Under the pieces are notes generated by a model, which worked only from the letters and a program-made list of their open reading frames with translations, searched no databases and had not been told where the DNA came from. Position numbers and translations under genes: made by a program. A stretch of DNA of 28,716 nt from a virus. Positions 14,167 to 20,885 of the stretch are shown here, one piece after another (within the stretch, counting starts at the first letter, position 1; each line of letters begins with the position of its first letter). The stretch covers positions 1 to 28,716 of the IMG/VR virus record IMGVR_UViG_3300032242_001445; one strand, written 5' to 3'.

Positions 14167-15660
14167 ATGGCTTTAGTATTAGCTGATAGAGTACAGGAAA
14201 CAACGACCAGTACAGGCACTGCTTCGGTCATATTGTCTGGAGCTGTGAATGGTTATCAATCATTTACTGCTGGCGTTGGTAATAATAATACTTGTTATTA
14301 CACAATTTATGACAATACATCCTTCGCATGGGAAGTAGGTATTGGCACGTTTACAACATCACCTAATACCTTAACCCGTAATACCATCCTATCTTCAAGC
14401 AATTCGGGTTCAGCAATTAACCTTGCTGGTAACACCGCTGCTGTTTGGGTTGATTATCCAGCGGAAAGAGCTGTTTATCTTGGAGCAACCATTGCCAACT
14501 TGCTATTGTCTAGCCCAACAATTACGGGCGGAACAATTAACAATGCAGTAATTGGTGGTAGCACGGCAGCGGCTGGAACATTTACAACAGCTACCGTTGG
14601 TACTTTGGCTGCTACGGCAATTACAAGCGGAGCATGGAATGCAAGTTTAATTGGTCTGGCTTACGGTGGAACTAACGCTTCTTTAGTAGCGACTGCGGGC
14701 GCTTCAGTATATTCTACTGGTACAGCCTTGGCATTAACTGCAGCCGGCACTTCTGGTCAGCCATTAGTTTCTGGCGGCTCTGGCGCGCCTACATTTACAT
14801 CTACTTTAAATTTAGCTTTGGTTAGCTCTACTGCTGTAACTATTCCAAACCAATCATTAACTGCCACACTAAATACAAGCCCATTGCAATTAGGTACATT
14901 AAGCAATTTTAGCGATACTGGCATTGCTATGATGTCTGGTGCATCAATAAACAGCTATTATCAAAATGTAATTCAAAACCAAAATAGCGGTGCTACCGCC
15001 TCTGCTGAATATATTGCCTATAGCGATCAAGGATCGTCTGCCGGTAGATATATCACAATGGGTATGAACTCTAGTGGATACACTGGATCTGGCGCAGTTA
15101 ATGCAGCAAACGCTGGATTTTTAGTAACCGGTAATAGTTCGGATTTAGCAATTGGTACGGTTGGTTTAAATCAAGTGCGATTCTTTGTAAACAGCGGCGC
15201 TACGGATGCAATAAATATTGCTACGTCTGGTTTAGTTACAATTGCAAGCGCCACCTTGGGCGCGGTCCAAATTAACTCATTAGGGGTTGGAACACCTTCA
15301 TCTGGAACTGCTGGTGAAATTCGTGCAACCAATAACGTAACAGCTTACTATTCATCAGATAAAAAATTCAAGGAAAATATTCAACCAATCCAATCTGCTC
15401 TTGAAAAAGCAAGCTATATTGGTGGTAAAACATTTAGTTGGACACAAGATTATATTAATAAAAGAGGCGGAGAGGATGGCTTTTTTGTTAAGAAACATGA
15501 TTTTGGTGTAATAGCGCAAGATGTACAAGCGGTGTTTCCGTTGGCCGTAAGAACCCGTGAAGATGGTTCTTTAGCAGTTGATTATTCAAAATTGGTAGCG
15601 CTCGCATTCCAAGCTATTGCTGAACTGAAGGCGGAAGTAAACGCTCTAAAGGGTAAATAA
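14167..15660 (+). CDS. Tail fibre with C-terminal S74 intramolecular chaperone
   Basis: The 497-residue protein has an N-terminal attachment-like domain (MALVLADRVQETTTSTGTAS, then WEVGIGTFTTSPNTLTRNTI and AVWVDYPAERAVYL, residues 1-105), a long Ser/Thr/Ala/Gly-rich shaft, and a C-terminal peptidase S74 domain. The latter begins near S396-S397-D398 (SSDKKFKENI), continues through DFGVIAQDVQAVFPLAV and ends with a coiled helix LVALAFQAIAELKAEVNALK. S74 domains guide trimerisation of beta-helical fibres and then usually cleave themselves off at the Ser-Asp-like site. The protein is likely a host-binding fibre. AGGAG (14156-14160) supports the start. The shaft has no recognisable glycan-degrading motif. 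Confidence 0.88.
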   Translation: MALVLADRVQETTTSTGTASVILSGAVNGYQSFTAGVGNNNTCYYTIYDNTSFAWEVGIGTFTTSPNTLTRNTILSSSNSGSAINLAGNTAAVWVDYPAERAVYLGATIANLLLSSPTITGGTINNAVIGGSTAAAGTFTTATVGTLAATAITSGAWNASLIGLAYGGTNASLVATAGASVYSTGTALALTAAGTSGQPLVSGGSGAPTFTSTLNLALVSSTAVTIPNQSLTATLNTSPLQLGTLSNFSDTGIAMMSGASINSYYQNVIQNQNSGATASAEYIAYSDQGSSAGRYITMGMNSSGYTGSGAVNAANAGFLVTGNSSDLAIGTVGLNQVRFFVNSGATDAINIATSGLVTIASATLGAVQINSLGVGTPSSGTAGEIRATNNVTAYYSSDKKFKENIQPIQSALEKASYIGGKTFSWTQDYINKRGGEDGFFVKKHDFGVIAQDVQAVFPLAVRTREDGSLAVDYSKLVALAFQAIAELKAEVNALKGK

Positions 15661-16331
15661 TGTTTGGCTTAACAGTATTTGCTGATGCCCCATTCAATGC
15701 TTTTCAATCCAATATTTATGGTGGAAGCATTAGTGAGTCAATATCTTCTGAATCTGATATTGATGCGGTAATTGCTACCTTTAACAGTGCTATCTCAGAG
15801 CCTGTTGCAAATTTTGCAGATTCTGAAAGCTTTACTTATACTTATGGAACAAACATAACAGAGTCAATTAGTAATTTTTCAGATTCTATACCGTTGCCAC
15901 CACAAACGTATGCAGTTTTGGTAAATGAACAAATTACTTCTGAATCAGATATTGAGGTAAGTGTTTTTGTTTTCCTTGCAAACATAAATGAAAATATTGC
16001 AGCTGATAATGATATTGATTCTGTTATTGCAAACTTTTCCTCTGTCATTTCAGAAGGAATTAATGCAGCAGAATCTTCTACTGGATTAAAAACGCAATAT
16101 ACTGTAATTAACGAAAATTTTGCAGCAGCAGACAAAGAATCAGTTATAGCGGCTTTTGTTAGTGCTATATCAGAAAATGTTAATCCCGCAGATGTGCCAG
16201 CAGTAATAGCTTCATTTAGATCATCTATTTCTGAAAATAGTAACTTTGCTGAGTCAGAATCTTTTTCTGGCTGGTTCAAAATTAATGATTCTCAAACATT
16301 AGGATGGGTCGTTATTAACGATTCCCAATAA
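15660..16331 (+). CDS. Acidic nine-repeat tail/fibre protein
   Basis: The 223-residue protein is built from nine repeats of 20-22 residues that begin I/V-(S/N/T)-E at residues 24, 45, 66, 88, 109, 130, 150, 170 and 190. The best-kept units read ISE-x-x-x-x-A-D-x-x-x-VIA-x-F-x-S-x. It ends with WFKINDSQ (205-212) and WVVINDSQ (216-223), an 11-residue-period pair. It is strongly acidic and lacks cysteine. It lies between two fibre genes and overlaps the S74 fibre stop by one base. I recall similar repeat proteins in other aquatic phages. A stalk or adhesin role is inferred from the repeat architecture. Confidence 0.66.
   Translation: MFGLTVFADAPFNAFQSNIYGGSISESISSESDIDAVIATFNSAISEPVANFADSESFTYTYGTNITESISNFSDSIPLPPQTYAVLVNEQITSESDIEVSVFVFLANINENIAADNDIDSVIANFSSVISEGINAAESSTGLKTQYTVINENFAAADKESVIAAFVSAISENVNPADVPAVIASFRSSISENSNFAESESFSGWFKINDSQTLGWVVINDSQ
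15729..16289 (+). repeat. Nine tandem 20-22-residue protein repeats
   Basis: The repeats are visible in the translation, starting at residues 24, 45, 66, 88, 109, 130, 150, 170 and 190 of the gene at 15660. The spacing is 21, 21, 22, 21, 21, 20, 20 and 20. Each begins with I/V, a small or polar residue and E. The DNA copies are diverged, so this is an old protein repeat rather than a recent tandem duplication. Confidence 0.78.
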
Positions 16332-16339
16332 GGACTTAT

Positions 16340-17116
16340 ATGACAACCACTTACTCGCCATCGCTTAAATTAGCCCTTATTGGAACCGGAGATCAATCTG
16401 GTACATGGGGTCAAACAACTAATACAAATTTAGGTACTTTGCTTGAGCAAGCGATTACTGGAGTTACCGCCATTAGTTTATCTGGACTAAGCTCTTATAC
16501 ATTAACCAATTACAACGGCACTTCTGATGATGCGCGTAATGCAGTTTTGATATTTTCTGGATCACCATCTGGAACTGTCACAATTGTTGCACCAGCACAA
16601 AATAAAGTATATGTAATTGTAAACAATACTAGCCAGTCAATTTCTATGACCGCAACTGGCGGATCGGTTGCCTTAACTGTTCCGGCAAATACAACCGGCC
16701 AGTGTTATTGCGACGCATCAAATGTTGGCGGTAACGGAATTGGATTTTATTCTGCACAAACCACTGCAGCCGGTAATTGGAATATTGGCGGCAATTTGGC
16801 AGTTTTAGGCACATCCAGCCTTACAGGTTCAACTATTACAAGCACCTTGACTGCAACTGCTATTAATTCTGCATCAGTCAGCTCATCTGGAACGGTTATT
16901 GCATCCAGCTTTACTGGCGCGGCAACTGGCTTAACCGGCACGGCAGCAAGTTTAACAGCAGCAGTATCCCAAAGCATAGCCAATTCTGGTGGTTGGAACA
17001 TTACCCCAAATGGTAATAAATTATACTTTAATTATAATGGCGCTAATATTGCCAGCTTAGATTCAACTGGAAACTTTATTGCTTTGTTAAACGTAACTGC
17101 TTATGGAACCCCTTAA
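16340..17116 (+). CDS. Tail fibre or tail-tip protein (SLKLALIGTGDQSGTWGQTT type)
   Basis: The 258-residue protein starts MTTTYSPSLKLALIGTGDQS, with SGTWGQTTNTNLGTLLEQAI at residues 20-39. I recall this N-terminal domain as the attachment part of many phage fibres. Residues about 60-130 form a beta domain with ARNAVLIFSGSPSGTVTIVA and VYVIVNNTSQSISM. The C-terminal part is a Ser/Thr/Ala-rich shaft with short WN-(I/G) repeats and ends LLNVTAYGTP. AAGGA (16330-16334) overlaps the preceding stop and supports ATG 16340. It probably forms a trimeric fibre or a collar. No chaperone domain is present, unlike the fibre at 14167. Confidence 0.75.
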   Translation: MTTTYSPSLKLALIGTGDQSGTWGQTTNTNLGTLLEQAITGVTAISLSGLSSYTLTNYNGTSDDARNAVLIFSGSPSGTVTIVAPAQNKVYVIVNNTSQSISMTATGGSVALTVPANTTGQCYCDASNVGGNGIGFYSAQTTAAGNWNIGGNLAVLGTSSLTGSTITSTLTATAINSASVSSSGTVIASSFTGAATGLTGTAASLTAAVSQSIANSGGWNITPNGNKLYFNYNGANIASLDSTGNFIALLNVTAYGTP

Positions 17117-17667
17117 TGCATGATTATTGGCTTTGGAATAGTGTTTTGCCTAAATGGTTTTGTGAAGAACAAATTAACAATATAAACTGGACAGAAAAAG
17201 AACAAGGAAAAGTTAAAAAAGGCAAAGAACACGTTTTAGATTTAGAAAAAAGAATTACTGATATTGTTTGGGAGGACATTAGTTCTCCAATAGGATGTAT
17301 AGCACAAGTTTATATAAATATGGCTAATGAGAATGCTGGTTGGAATTTTAATTTATCAAATACATCTGGCATTCAAATTGGTAAATATGATAGCAGCACA
17401 AAAGGTTTTTATGATTGGCACACTGATGATGGATTAAAACCAAAAGAAAATGGTTTGGTTAGGAAGCTATCAGTTAGTATTTTGTTAAGCGATACAAATG
17501 ATTTTGAAGGCGGCATGTTTGAGTTTGAAAATTTTGATACGCAACCAATATTAAAGCAAGGGAGCATTATTGTTTTTCCTTCTCAAATAAGCCACAGAGT
17601 AACACCAGTAACATTAGGAACACGATATTCAGCAGTAACTTGGGTTCAAGGGCCTGCTTATAGATAG
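17116..17667 (+). CDS. 2OG-Fe(II) oxygenase, prolyl-hydroxylase/PKHX-like
   Basis: The 183-residue protein has the double-stranded beta-helix motif set of 2-oxoglutarate/Fe(II) dioxygenases: the H-x-D pair in YDWHTDDG (H102, D104), SVSILLSD and EGGMFEF strands, the distal H160 in SQISHRVTP and R170 in GTRYSAVTW for 2OG binding. The D/E-GG turn followed by P-x-x-x-x-HRV is typical of bacterial PKHX/PiuC-like prolyl hydroxylases. It would hydroxylate a protein or small molecule using O2 and 2OG. It starts on the last base of a fibre gene and is directly followed by the glycine-rich adhesin gene, so the adhesin or a host protein could be its substrate; this is inference. Confidence 0.85.
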   Translation: MHDYWLWNSVLPKWFCEEQINNINWTEKEQGKVKKGKEHVLDLEKRITDIVWEDISSPIGCIAQVYINMANENAGWNFNLSNTSGIQIGKYDSSTKGFYDWHTDDGLKPKENGLVRKLSVSILLSDTNDFEGGMFEFENFDTQPILKQGSIIVFPSQISHRVTPVTLGTRYSAVTWVQGPAYR

Positions 17668-17676
17668 GATTAAATT

Positions 17677-18558
17677 ATGGTAATGAACGCTTCTGGACCA
17701 ATTAGTTTAGCTGGCACTACAGCCGGTGTATCCATTGAAATTGAAAATGGCGGTAATGGCACAACTCAAATTAGTTTAAATGATGGTGCTGTGAGAACGC
17801 TTGCTGGTGTAACAACGCCGAATAGCGCTATTACGATGCCAACAAATTTTTATGGTAAATCTAACCGCGTTCAAGTTACTGTTACTTTGTCATCAAATAC
17901 ATCAAATTACACATTTAATAAATGTAAAGTTGCTGGATATCAAGCTGGAAAAACGTGCGCAACATTAAAAATTAATAGCGGAGTTTACGTTTATGCAGCA
18001 GGCACGGGATGTAAAGCATTAACAATTCCAAATACTTGGAATCCAGCTGATGGTGTAAAAATTGTTAACTGCGGATTTATTGTTGGGGCTGGTGGATCTG
18101 GTTCTTGGGGTCAAGGCCCTTATGGACAACCATCCTATGGCAACGCACAAGCAGGAGGAACGGCTTTATCAATATTGTTCCCAGTTTCAATTACTAATAA
18201 CAATACCGTTGGTGGAGGAGGCGGAGGTGGAGGTGGCGGTGGAGGCGCAGCACAAAACTTTCAACCGTGTTGCTGTGGTGGTCCTCAAAGCGCGGGTGGT
18301 GGATCGGGAGGAACTGGTAGAGGCCTTAGTGCAGCTACGCCCGGCACTTGCGGTGGTGGACCAACTGGATACGGCAGCAGAGGTGGAAATGGTGGCGGTG
18401 GTGGACAATGGGGTCAAGCGGGCGGGCATGGCGGTGGGGGTTCTGGTGGTAGCCCAACCTATGGCGGATTTTGTGGCGGTGGAGGCGGGCCAGCAACGCA
18501 AGGAAATTCATTTGTTACATGGGTTGCTACAGGAACGCGTTTGGGTCCATTAGGTTAA
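17677..18558 (+). CDS. Glycine-rich tail-tip adhesin candidate
   Basis: The 293-residue protein has an N-terminal attachment-type domain (MVMNASGPISLAGTTAGVSI, then ISLNDGAVRTLAG, MPTNFYGKS, residues 1-63), a beta-rich middle, and a glycine-rich C-terminal part from about residue 137. That part holds a 12-Gly run (179-190), CCCGG (198-202), GGNGGGGGQWG and GGHGGGGSGGS-type segments, separated by short variable stretches. Known phage adhesins of the T-even gp38 type fold such Gly-rich motifs into a polyglycine-II sandwich that displays receptor-binding loops; the likeness here is in composition and layout only. AGGA (17666-17669) supports ATG 17677; ATG 17683 is an alternative. Oxygenase genes lie on both sides. 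Confidence 0.7.
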   Translation: MVMNASGPISLAGTTAGVSIEIENGGNGTTQISLNDGAVRTLAGVTTPNSAITMPTNFYGKSNRVQVTVTLSSNTSNYTFNKCKVAGYQAGKTCATLKINSGVYVYAAGTGCKALTIPNTWNPADGVKIVNCGFIVGAGGSGSWGQGPYGQPSYGNAQAGGTALSILFPVSITNNNTVGGGGGGGGGGGGAAQNFQPCCCGGPQSAGGGSGGTGRGLSAATPGTCGGGPTGYGSRGGNGGGGGQWGQAGGHGGGGSGGSPTYGGFCGGGGGPATQGNSFVTWVATGTRLGPLG

Positions 18559-18587
18559 ACTATGTTTTTACTTAATCTAATTAAAAA

Positions 18588-19235
18588 ATGAACAATAAAG
18601 CAAACATAAATGGGTTTCAACTTTTTTCATCTTCAGTTTACACAATAGAAAAACCTGAATTTTTAAATGTTGCAAGAGATGTATCCAAAAAGTTTCTTGA
18701 TAAAAGAAAAGAAACGGATGAGCTAAATCCAAATTTTCCAGTCTTTATGACTGACAATATGTTTAATGATCCAGAGTTATTAAACTTCGGCAAATTTGTT
18801 TCACAAACTGCTTGGGAAATTTTAAATGACCAAGGCTACCTGATGGATGTTTTTCAAACCTATTTTATGGAAATGTGGGTTCAAGAACATCACAAAGGTT
18901 CTTCTATGGAAAGACATATTCATGGAAGTGGAGCAGTAATTTCAGGTTTCTATTTTTTAAATTGTCCAAGCGAAGCAAAAATTGTATTCCATGATCCAAG
19001 AGATGCAAAAGTAATTACTAGCTTGCCAGACAAAGATGTAACTCAACCAACACAAGCAAGTAATATGATTCATTTTAACGCCACTAATGGTTTGATGTTG
19101 TTTGCAAATTCGTGGCTGCCGCATTCTTTTAATAAAAATGTTGAAGATATTCCATTAACATTTATTCATTTTAATATTGCGGTTGCGCCCATTCAGCAAG
19201 AGATTAATTTAGAGCCAAACGTTGAAGTGATATGA
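18588..19235 (+). CDS. 2OG-Fe(II) oxygenase-like protein, PF13759/TIGR02466 type
   Basis: The 215-residue protein has MERHIHGSGAVISGFYFLNC (residues 107-126), which matches the H-x-H-x-x-x-x-x-SG-x-x-Y/F-x-L motif of the putative 2OG-Fe(II) oxygenase family PF13759. LFANSWLPHSFNKN (171-184) supplies the distal His (H179). The final strand LTFIHFNIAVAP lacks the usual Arg expected for 2OG binding, so activity may be altered. ATG 18588 has no clear ribosome-binding site, but a nine-codon ORF from ATG 18562 ends at TGA 18589-18591 and overlaps this start. Its place immediately after the glycine-rich adhesin suggests a shared role, which is not proved. Confidence 0.75.
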   Translation: MNNKANINGFQLFSSSVYTIEKPEFLNVARDVSKKFLDKRKETDELNPNFPVFMTDNMFNDPELLNFGKFVSQTAWEILNDQGYLMDVFQTYFMEMWVQEHHKGSSMERHIHGSGAVISGFYFLNCPSEAKIVFHDPRDAKVITSLPDKDVTQPTQASNMIHFNATNGLMLFANSWLPHSFNKNVEDIPLTFIHFNIAVAPIQQEINLEPNVEVI

Positions 19236-19471
19236 AAAAGTATCGAATTAGATTTAACAAAAGCCGTGGTTCTCCGGGAAGGGGTACGGTAGATCATATT
19301 TGGCGCGTATTTGAAGGCGACAAAGAATATTTAGTTAAAAGTTTTGAGATTAAAGTTCCATCTTTTAGCGAAAAAGAGGATAATGGCGTGGACTGGAATG
19401 TAGTATGTTATGGCACACTAACTTTAGATAGAGAAACATCTACAGCAATTATTGAGGGAGACAAAGAATGA
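19232..19471 (+). CDS. Conserved small phage protein (MKKYRIRFNKSRG type)
   Basis: The 79-residue protein begins MKKYRIRFNKSRGSPGRGTV and continues DHIWRVFEGDKEYLVKSFEI and DWNVVCYGTLTLDRETSTAI. It overlaps the oxygenase stop and the next start with ATGA. Proteins of this pattern, with an arginine-rich N-terminus followed by a small beta barrel, are known to me from phage genomes without function. It sits at the boundary between the oxygenase and the lysis genes. Confidence 0.7.
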   Translation: MKKYRIRFNKSRGSPGRGTVDHIWRVFEGDKEYLVKSFEIKVPSFSEKEDNGVDWNVVCYGTLTLDRETSTAIIEGDKE

Positions 19472-19671
19472 ATTTTACATTTACATGGATTATGGACAAG
19501 CTTGGCTATATGCCAAAGATTGATATGGAAATTGGCAAAGTAGTTGAAGCTCCTTGGCCATTTCCTGCGCCCGTTGCAAAAAAGAAGCCCACTGTTCAAA
19601 AAGCCACAACTCGTACTGTTGCTAAAAAAACAACTACTGTTGCCAAAAAAGCTAAAGCTAAAAAGGCATGA
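19468..19671 (+). CDS. Small protein with histone-H1-like Lys/Ala/Thr tail
   Basis: The 67-residue protein starts MNFTFTWIMDKLGYMPKIDM and has a Pro-rich hinge (APWPFPAPVA, residues 28-37). It ends with about 30 residues dominated by Lys, Ala and Thr (KKKPTVQKATTRTVAKK, TTTVAKKAKAKKA). The tail looks like H1-type or phage DNA-binding tails. It is coupled to both neighbours by ATGA overlaps, directly before the holin-like gene. DNA, LPS or membrane binding are all possible for such a tail; none is shown. Confidence 0.68.
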   Translation: MNFTFTWIMDKLGYMPKIDMEIGKVVEAPWPFPAPVAKKKPTVQKATTRTVAKKTTTVAKKAKAKKA

Positions 19672-19895
19672 GTGAAATACTTAAACAACTTCTTACTGGC
19701 AAAGATAATCAAACCCATGACCTAGGTCGATGGACTTGGTTTATTGGTTTTGTTGCCATTATTGCCATCGCTATTTATGAAGTTATACAAAGTAAAACAA
19801 TTAGTTTAACTGAGCTTGCATCAGCTTTAGGAATTGTCTCTGGTGCTGGTGGAGCAAGCGTAATGATGAAGCAAAATTCTGAGCCGGGGGCGTAA
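19668..19895 (+). CDS. Small membrane protein, holin candidate
   Basis: The 75-residue protein has a strong transmembrane helix WTWFIGFVAIIAIAIYEVI (residues 22-40), a short polar turn, and a second weaker hydrophobic segment (LTELASALGIVSGAGGASVMM, about 47-67) before a charged end. Two short helices in under 80 residues, immediately upstream of Rz/Rz1-like and endolysin genes, suggest a class II holin that would release the endolysin through the inner membrane. Phage proteins with this N-terminal pattern (LLTGKDN-x-THDLGRW) are familiar to me but not functionally proven. Starts and stops overlap its neighbours. Confidence 0.6.
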   Translation: MSEILKQLLTGKDNQTHDLGRWTWFIGFVAIIAIAIYEVIQSKTISLTELASALGIVSGAGGASVMMKQNSEPGA

Positions 19896-20302
19896 TGTTA
19901 TATGGAACCTACATCAAAGCTGGTCTACTTGTTATATTTGTATGTGGTGTGTTTTTCGCTGGCTGGCATACTAGGGATCGCGATTTTACTATTTACAAAG
20001 ATCAGATCCGTATTGAAGCTGAGAAAGCTCAAGCACATACGGAGTCGGTACAGAAACAACAAGCATTAATCAATAAAGGAATACAAGATGAATATGATGC
20101 GAAGCTTGCTCTTTTGCGCCAGTATTATGCTAACGGGGTGCGGAACAACAATGGTAGCAACTCAGTGTCCGGCATTTCCTCAACCGCCAAGCTCTCTGAT
20201 GCAATCGCCGCCTACAATAAACTTGCTTCAGACTGCGCAGCCACTACCCTCCAAACAATAACCTTGCAGCAATGGATAACAGAACAGATGGCTATTAAAT
20301 GA
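19895..20302 (+). CDS. Rz: Rz-like inner-membrane spanin
   Basis: The 135-residue protein has a short cytoplasmic start, a transmembrane helix (KAGLLVIFVCGVFFAGW, residues 8-24), then a long charged helical region (KDQIRIEAEKAQAHTESVQKQQ and following, 35-80), as expected for an i-spanin. Decisive support comes from the lipoprotein gene nested in its +1 frame (20088-20261), the hallmark of the Rz/Rz1 pair. The complex spans the periplasm and fuses inner and outer membranes after the endolysin has cut the wall. It overlaps the endolysin start by ATGA. Here Rz precedes the endolysin gene, unlike lambda. Confidence 0.85.
   Translation: MLYGTYIKAGLLVIFVCGVFFAGWHTRDRDFTIYKDQIRIEAEKAQAHTESVQKQQALINKGIQDEYDAKLALLRQYYANGVRNNNGSNSVSGISSTAKLSDAIAAYNKLASDCAATTLQTITLQQWITEQMAIK
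20088..20261 (+). CDS. Rz1: Rz1-like outer-membrane lipoprotein spanin, nested in the Rz-like gene
   Basis: Reading the +1 frame inside the Rz-like gene gives a 57-residue protein: a start MNMMRSLLFCASIMLTGC with a positively charged, hydrophobic signal and lipobox LTGC (cleavage before Cys18), then a short Pro-rich mature part with CPAFPQPPSSLMQSPP. Lipobox plus proline-rich mature region is the usual o-spanin signature. AAAGGA (20075-20080) lies seven bases before ATG 20088, giving the nested gene its own ribosome-binding site. The mature lipoprotein would sit in the outer membrane and bind the Rz-like protein's periplasmic end. It is too short for usual gene callers. Confidence 0.88.
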   Translation: MNMMRSLLFCASIMLTGCGTTMVATQCPAFPQPPSSLMQSPPTINLLQTAQPLPSKQ

Positions 20303-20877
20303 ATTTAGAAGCATTAGGAATAGACGTAAAATGGGAGCAGCCTCTTCAAGCTGTATTTGATAAATACGGAATGAATACCCCAATTCGTCAAGCATCTTTT
20401 ATAGGACAGTGCCAACATGAGTCCAATAACTTTAGAACTCTTGAAGAAAACCTTCATTACTCTGCCGCTGGACTTATGCGTGTTTGGCCCAGCAGATTTC
20501 CTAGTCCATATGTGGCTGACCAATTTGCAAATAATCCAGAAAAGATTGCCAATAAAGTCTATGCTGGACGCATGGGAAACACCGAAGAAGGCGATGGATG
20601 GGCATACCATGGAAGAGGGTTAATACAGCTTACAGGGCGCGATAATTATCGTAACTGTGGGGATGCCCTAGGTCTTGCTTTAATAACAAATCCTGAGCTT
20701 CTAACGATGCCTAAAGGGGCAGCATTGTCGGCAGGATGGTTCTGGAATAAGCATGGCTTAAATGAGTTGGCAGACGCCAAAGATTTTGAGACAATGACGA
20801 AACGCATCAATGGTGGCACATTGGGTTTGGAAGATCGCATTTCCAAAATTAATCAAGCTTTAGAAGTATTAGGGTAA
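20299..20877 (+). CDS. GH19 (chitinase class I-like) endolysin
   Basis: The 192-residue protein is a single GH19 lysozyme domain without a signal peptide. FIGQCQHESNNFRTLEENLHY (residues 34-54) carries the general acid Glu (E41) and a second Glu (E50, or E49) in the usual order. GRGLIQLTGRDNYRNCGDALG (105-125) is the conserved substrate-groove region, and GWFWNKHGLNELAD (146-159) also fits. Phage GH19 enzymes cut the glycan chain of peptidoglycan. Its ATG overlaps the Rz-like stop. Its stop codon lies in the loop of a short hairpin that also covers the next start. It probably needs the small membrane protein at 19668 for release. Confidence 0.92.
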   Translation: MNLEALGIDVKWEQPLQAVFDKYGMNTPIRQASFIGQCQHESNNFRTLEENLHYSAAGLMRVWPSRFPSPYVADQFANNPEKIANKVYAGRMGNTEEGDGWAYHGRGLIQLTGRDNYRNCGDALGLALITNPELLTMPKGAALSAGWFWNKHGLNELADAKDFETMTKRINGGTLGLEDRISKINQALEVLG

Positions 20878-20885
20878 ACCCTAAT
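20868..20885 (+). promoter_or_regulatory. Hairpin across endolysin stop and oxygenase start
   Basis: ATTAGGG (20868-20874) and CCCTAAT (20879-20885) are perfect seven-base arms around TAAA, the endolysin stop codon with its next base. The AGGG in the left arm is the only ribosome-binding-like sequence before ATG 20884, and the first two bases of that ATG are in the right arm. No T-run follows, so it is not a terminator. It may keep the oxygenase start closed until ribosomes finishing the endolysin open it. Chance is possible for seven bases. Confidence 0.45.

Noticed and set aside
15842-16279. 145-codon - strand ORF opposite the nine-repeat gene
   Set aside because: A shadow of the repeat structure; convergent with all neighbours and without a start signal.
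18187-18501. 104-codon - strand ORF opposite the glycine-rich adhesin
   Set aside because: Its Ser/Thr/Arg-rich product is the complement of repeated Gly codons; no start signal or protein-like pattern.
18062-18553. 163-codon + strand ORF in another frame of the adhesin gene
   Set aside because: It arises because Gly codons GGN rarely make stops in that frame; the product is Val/Glu/Ala low-complexity and has no ribosome site.
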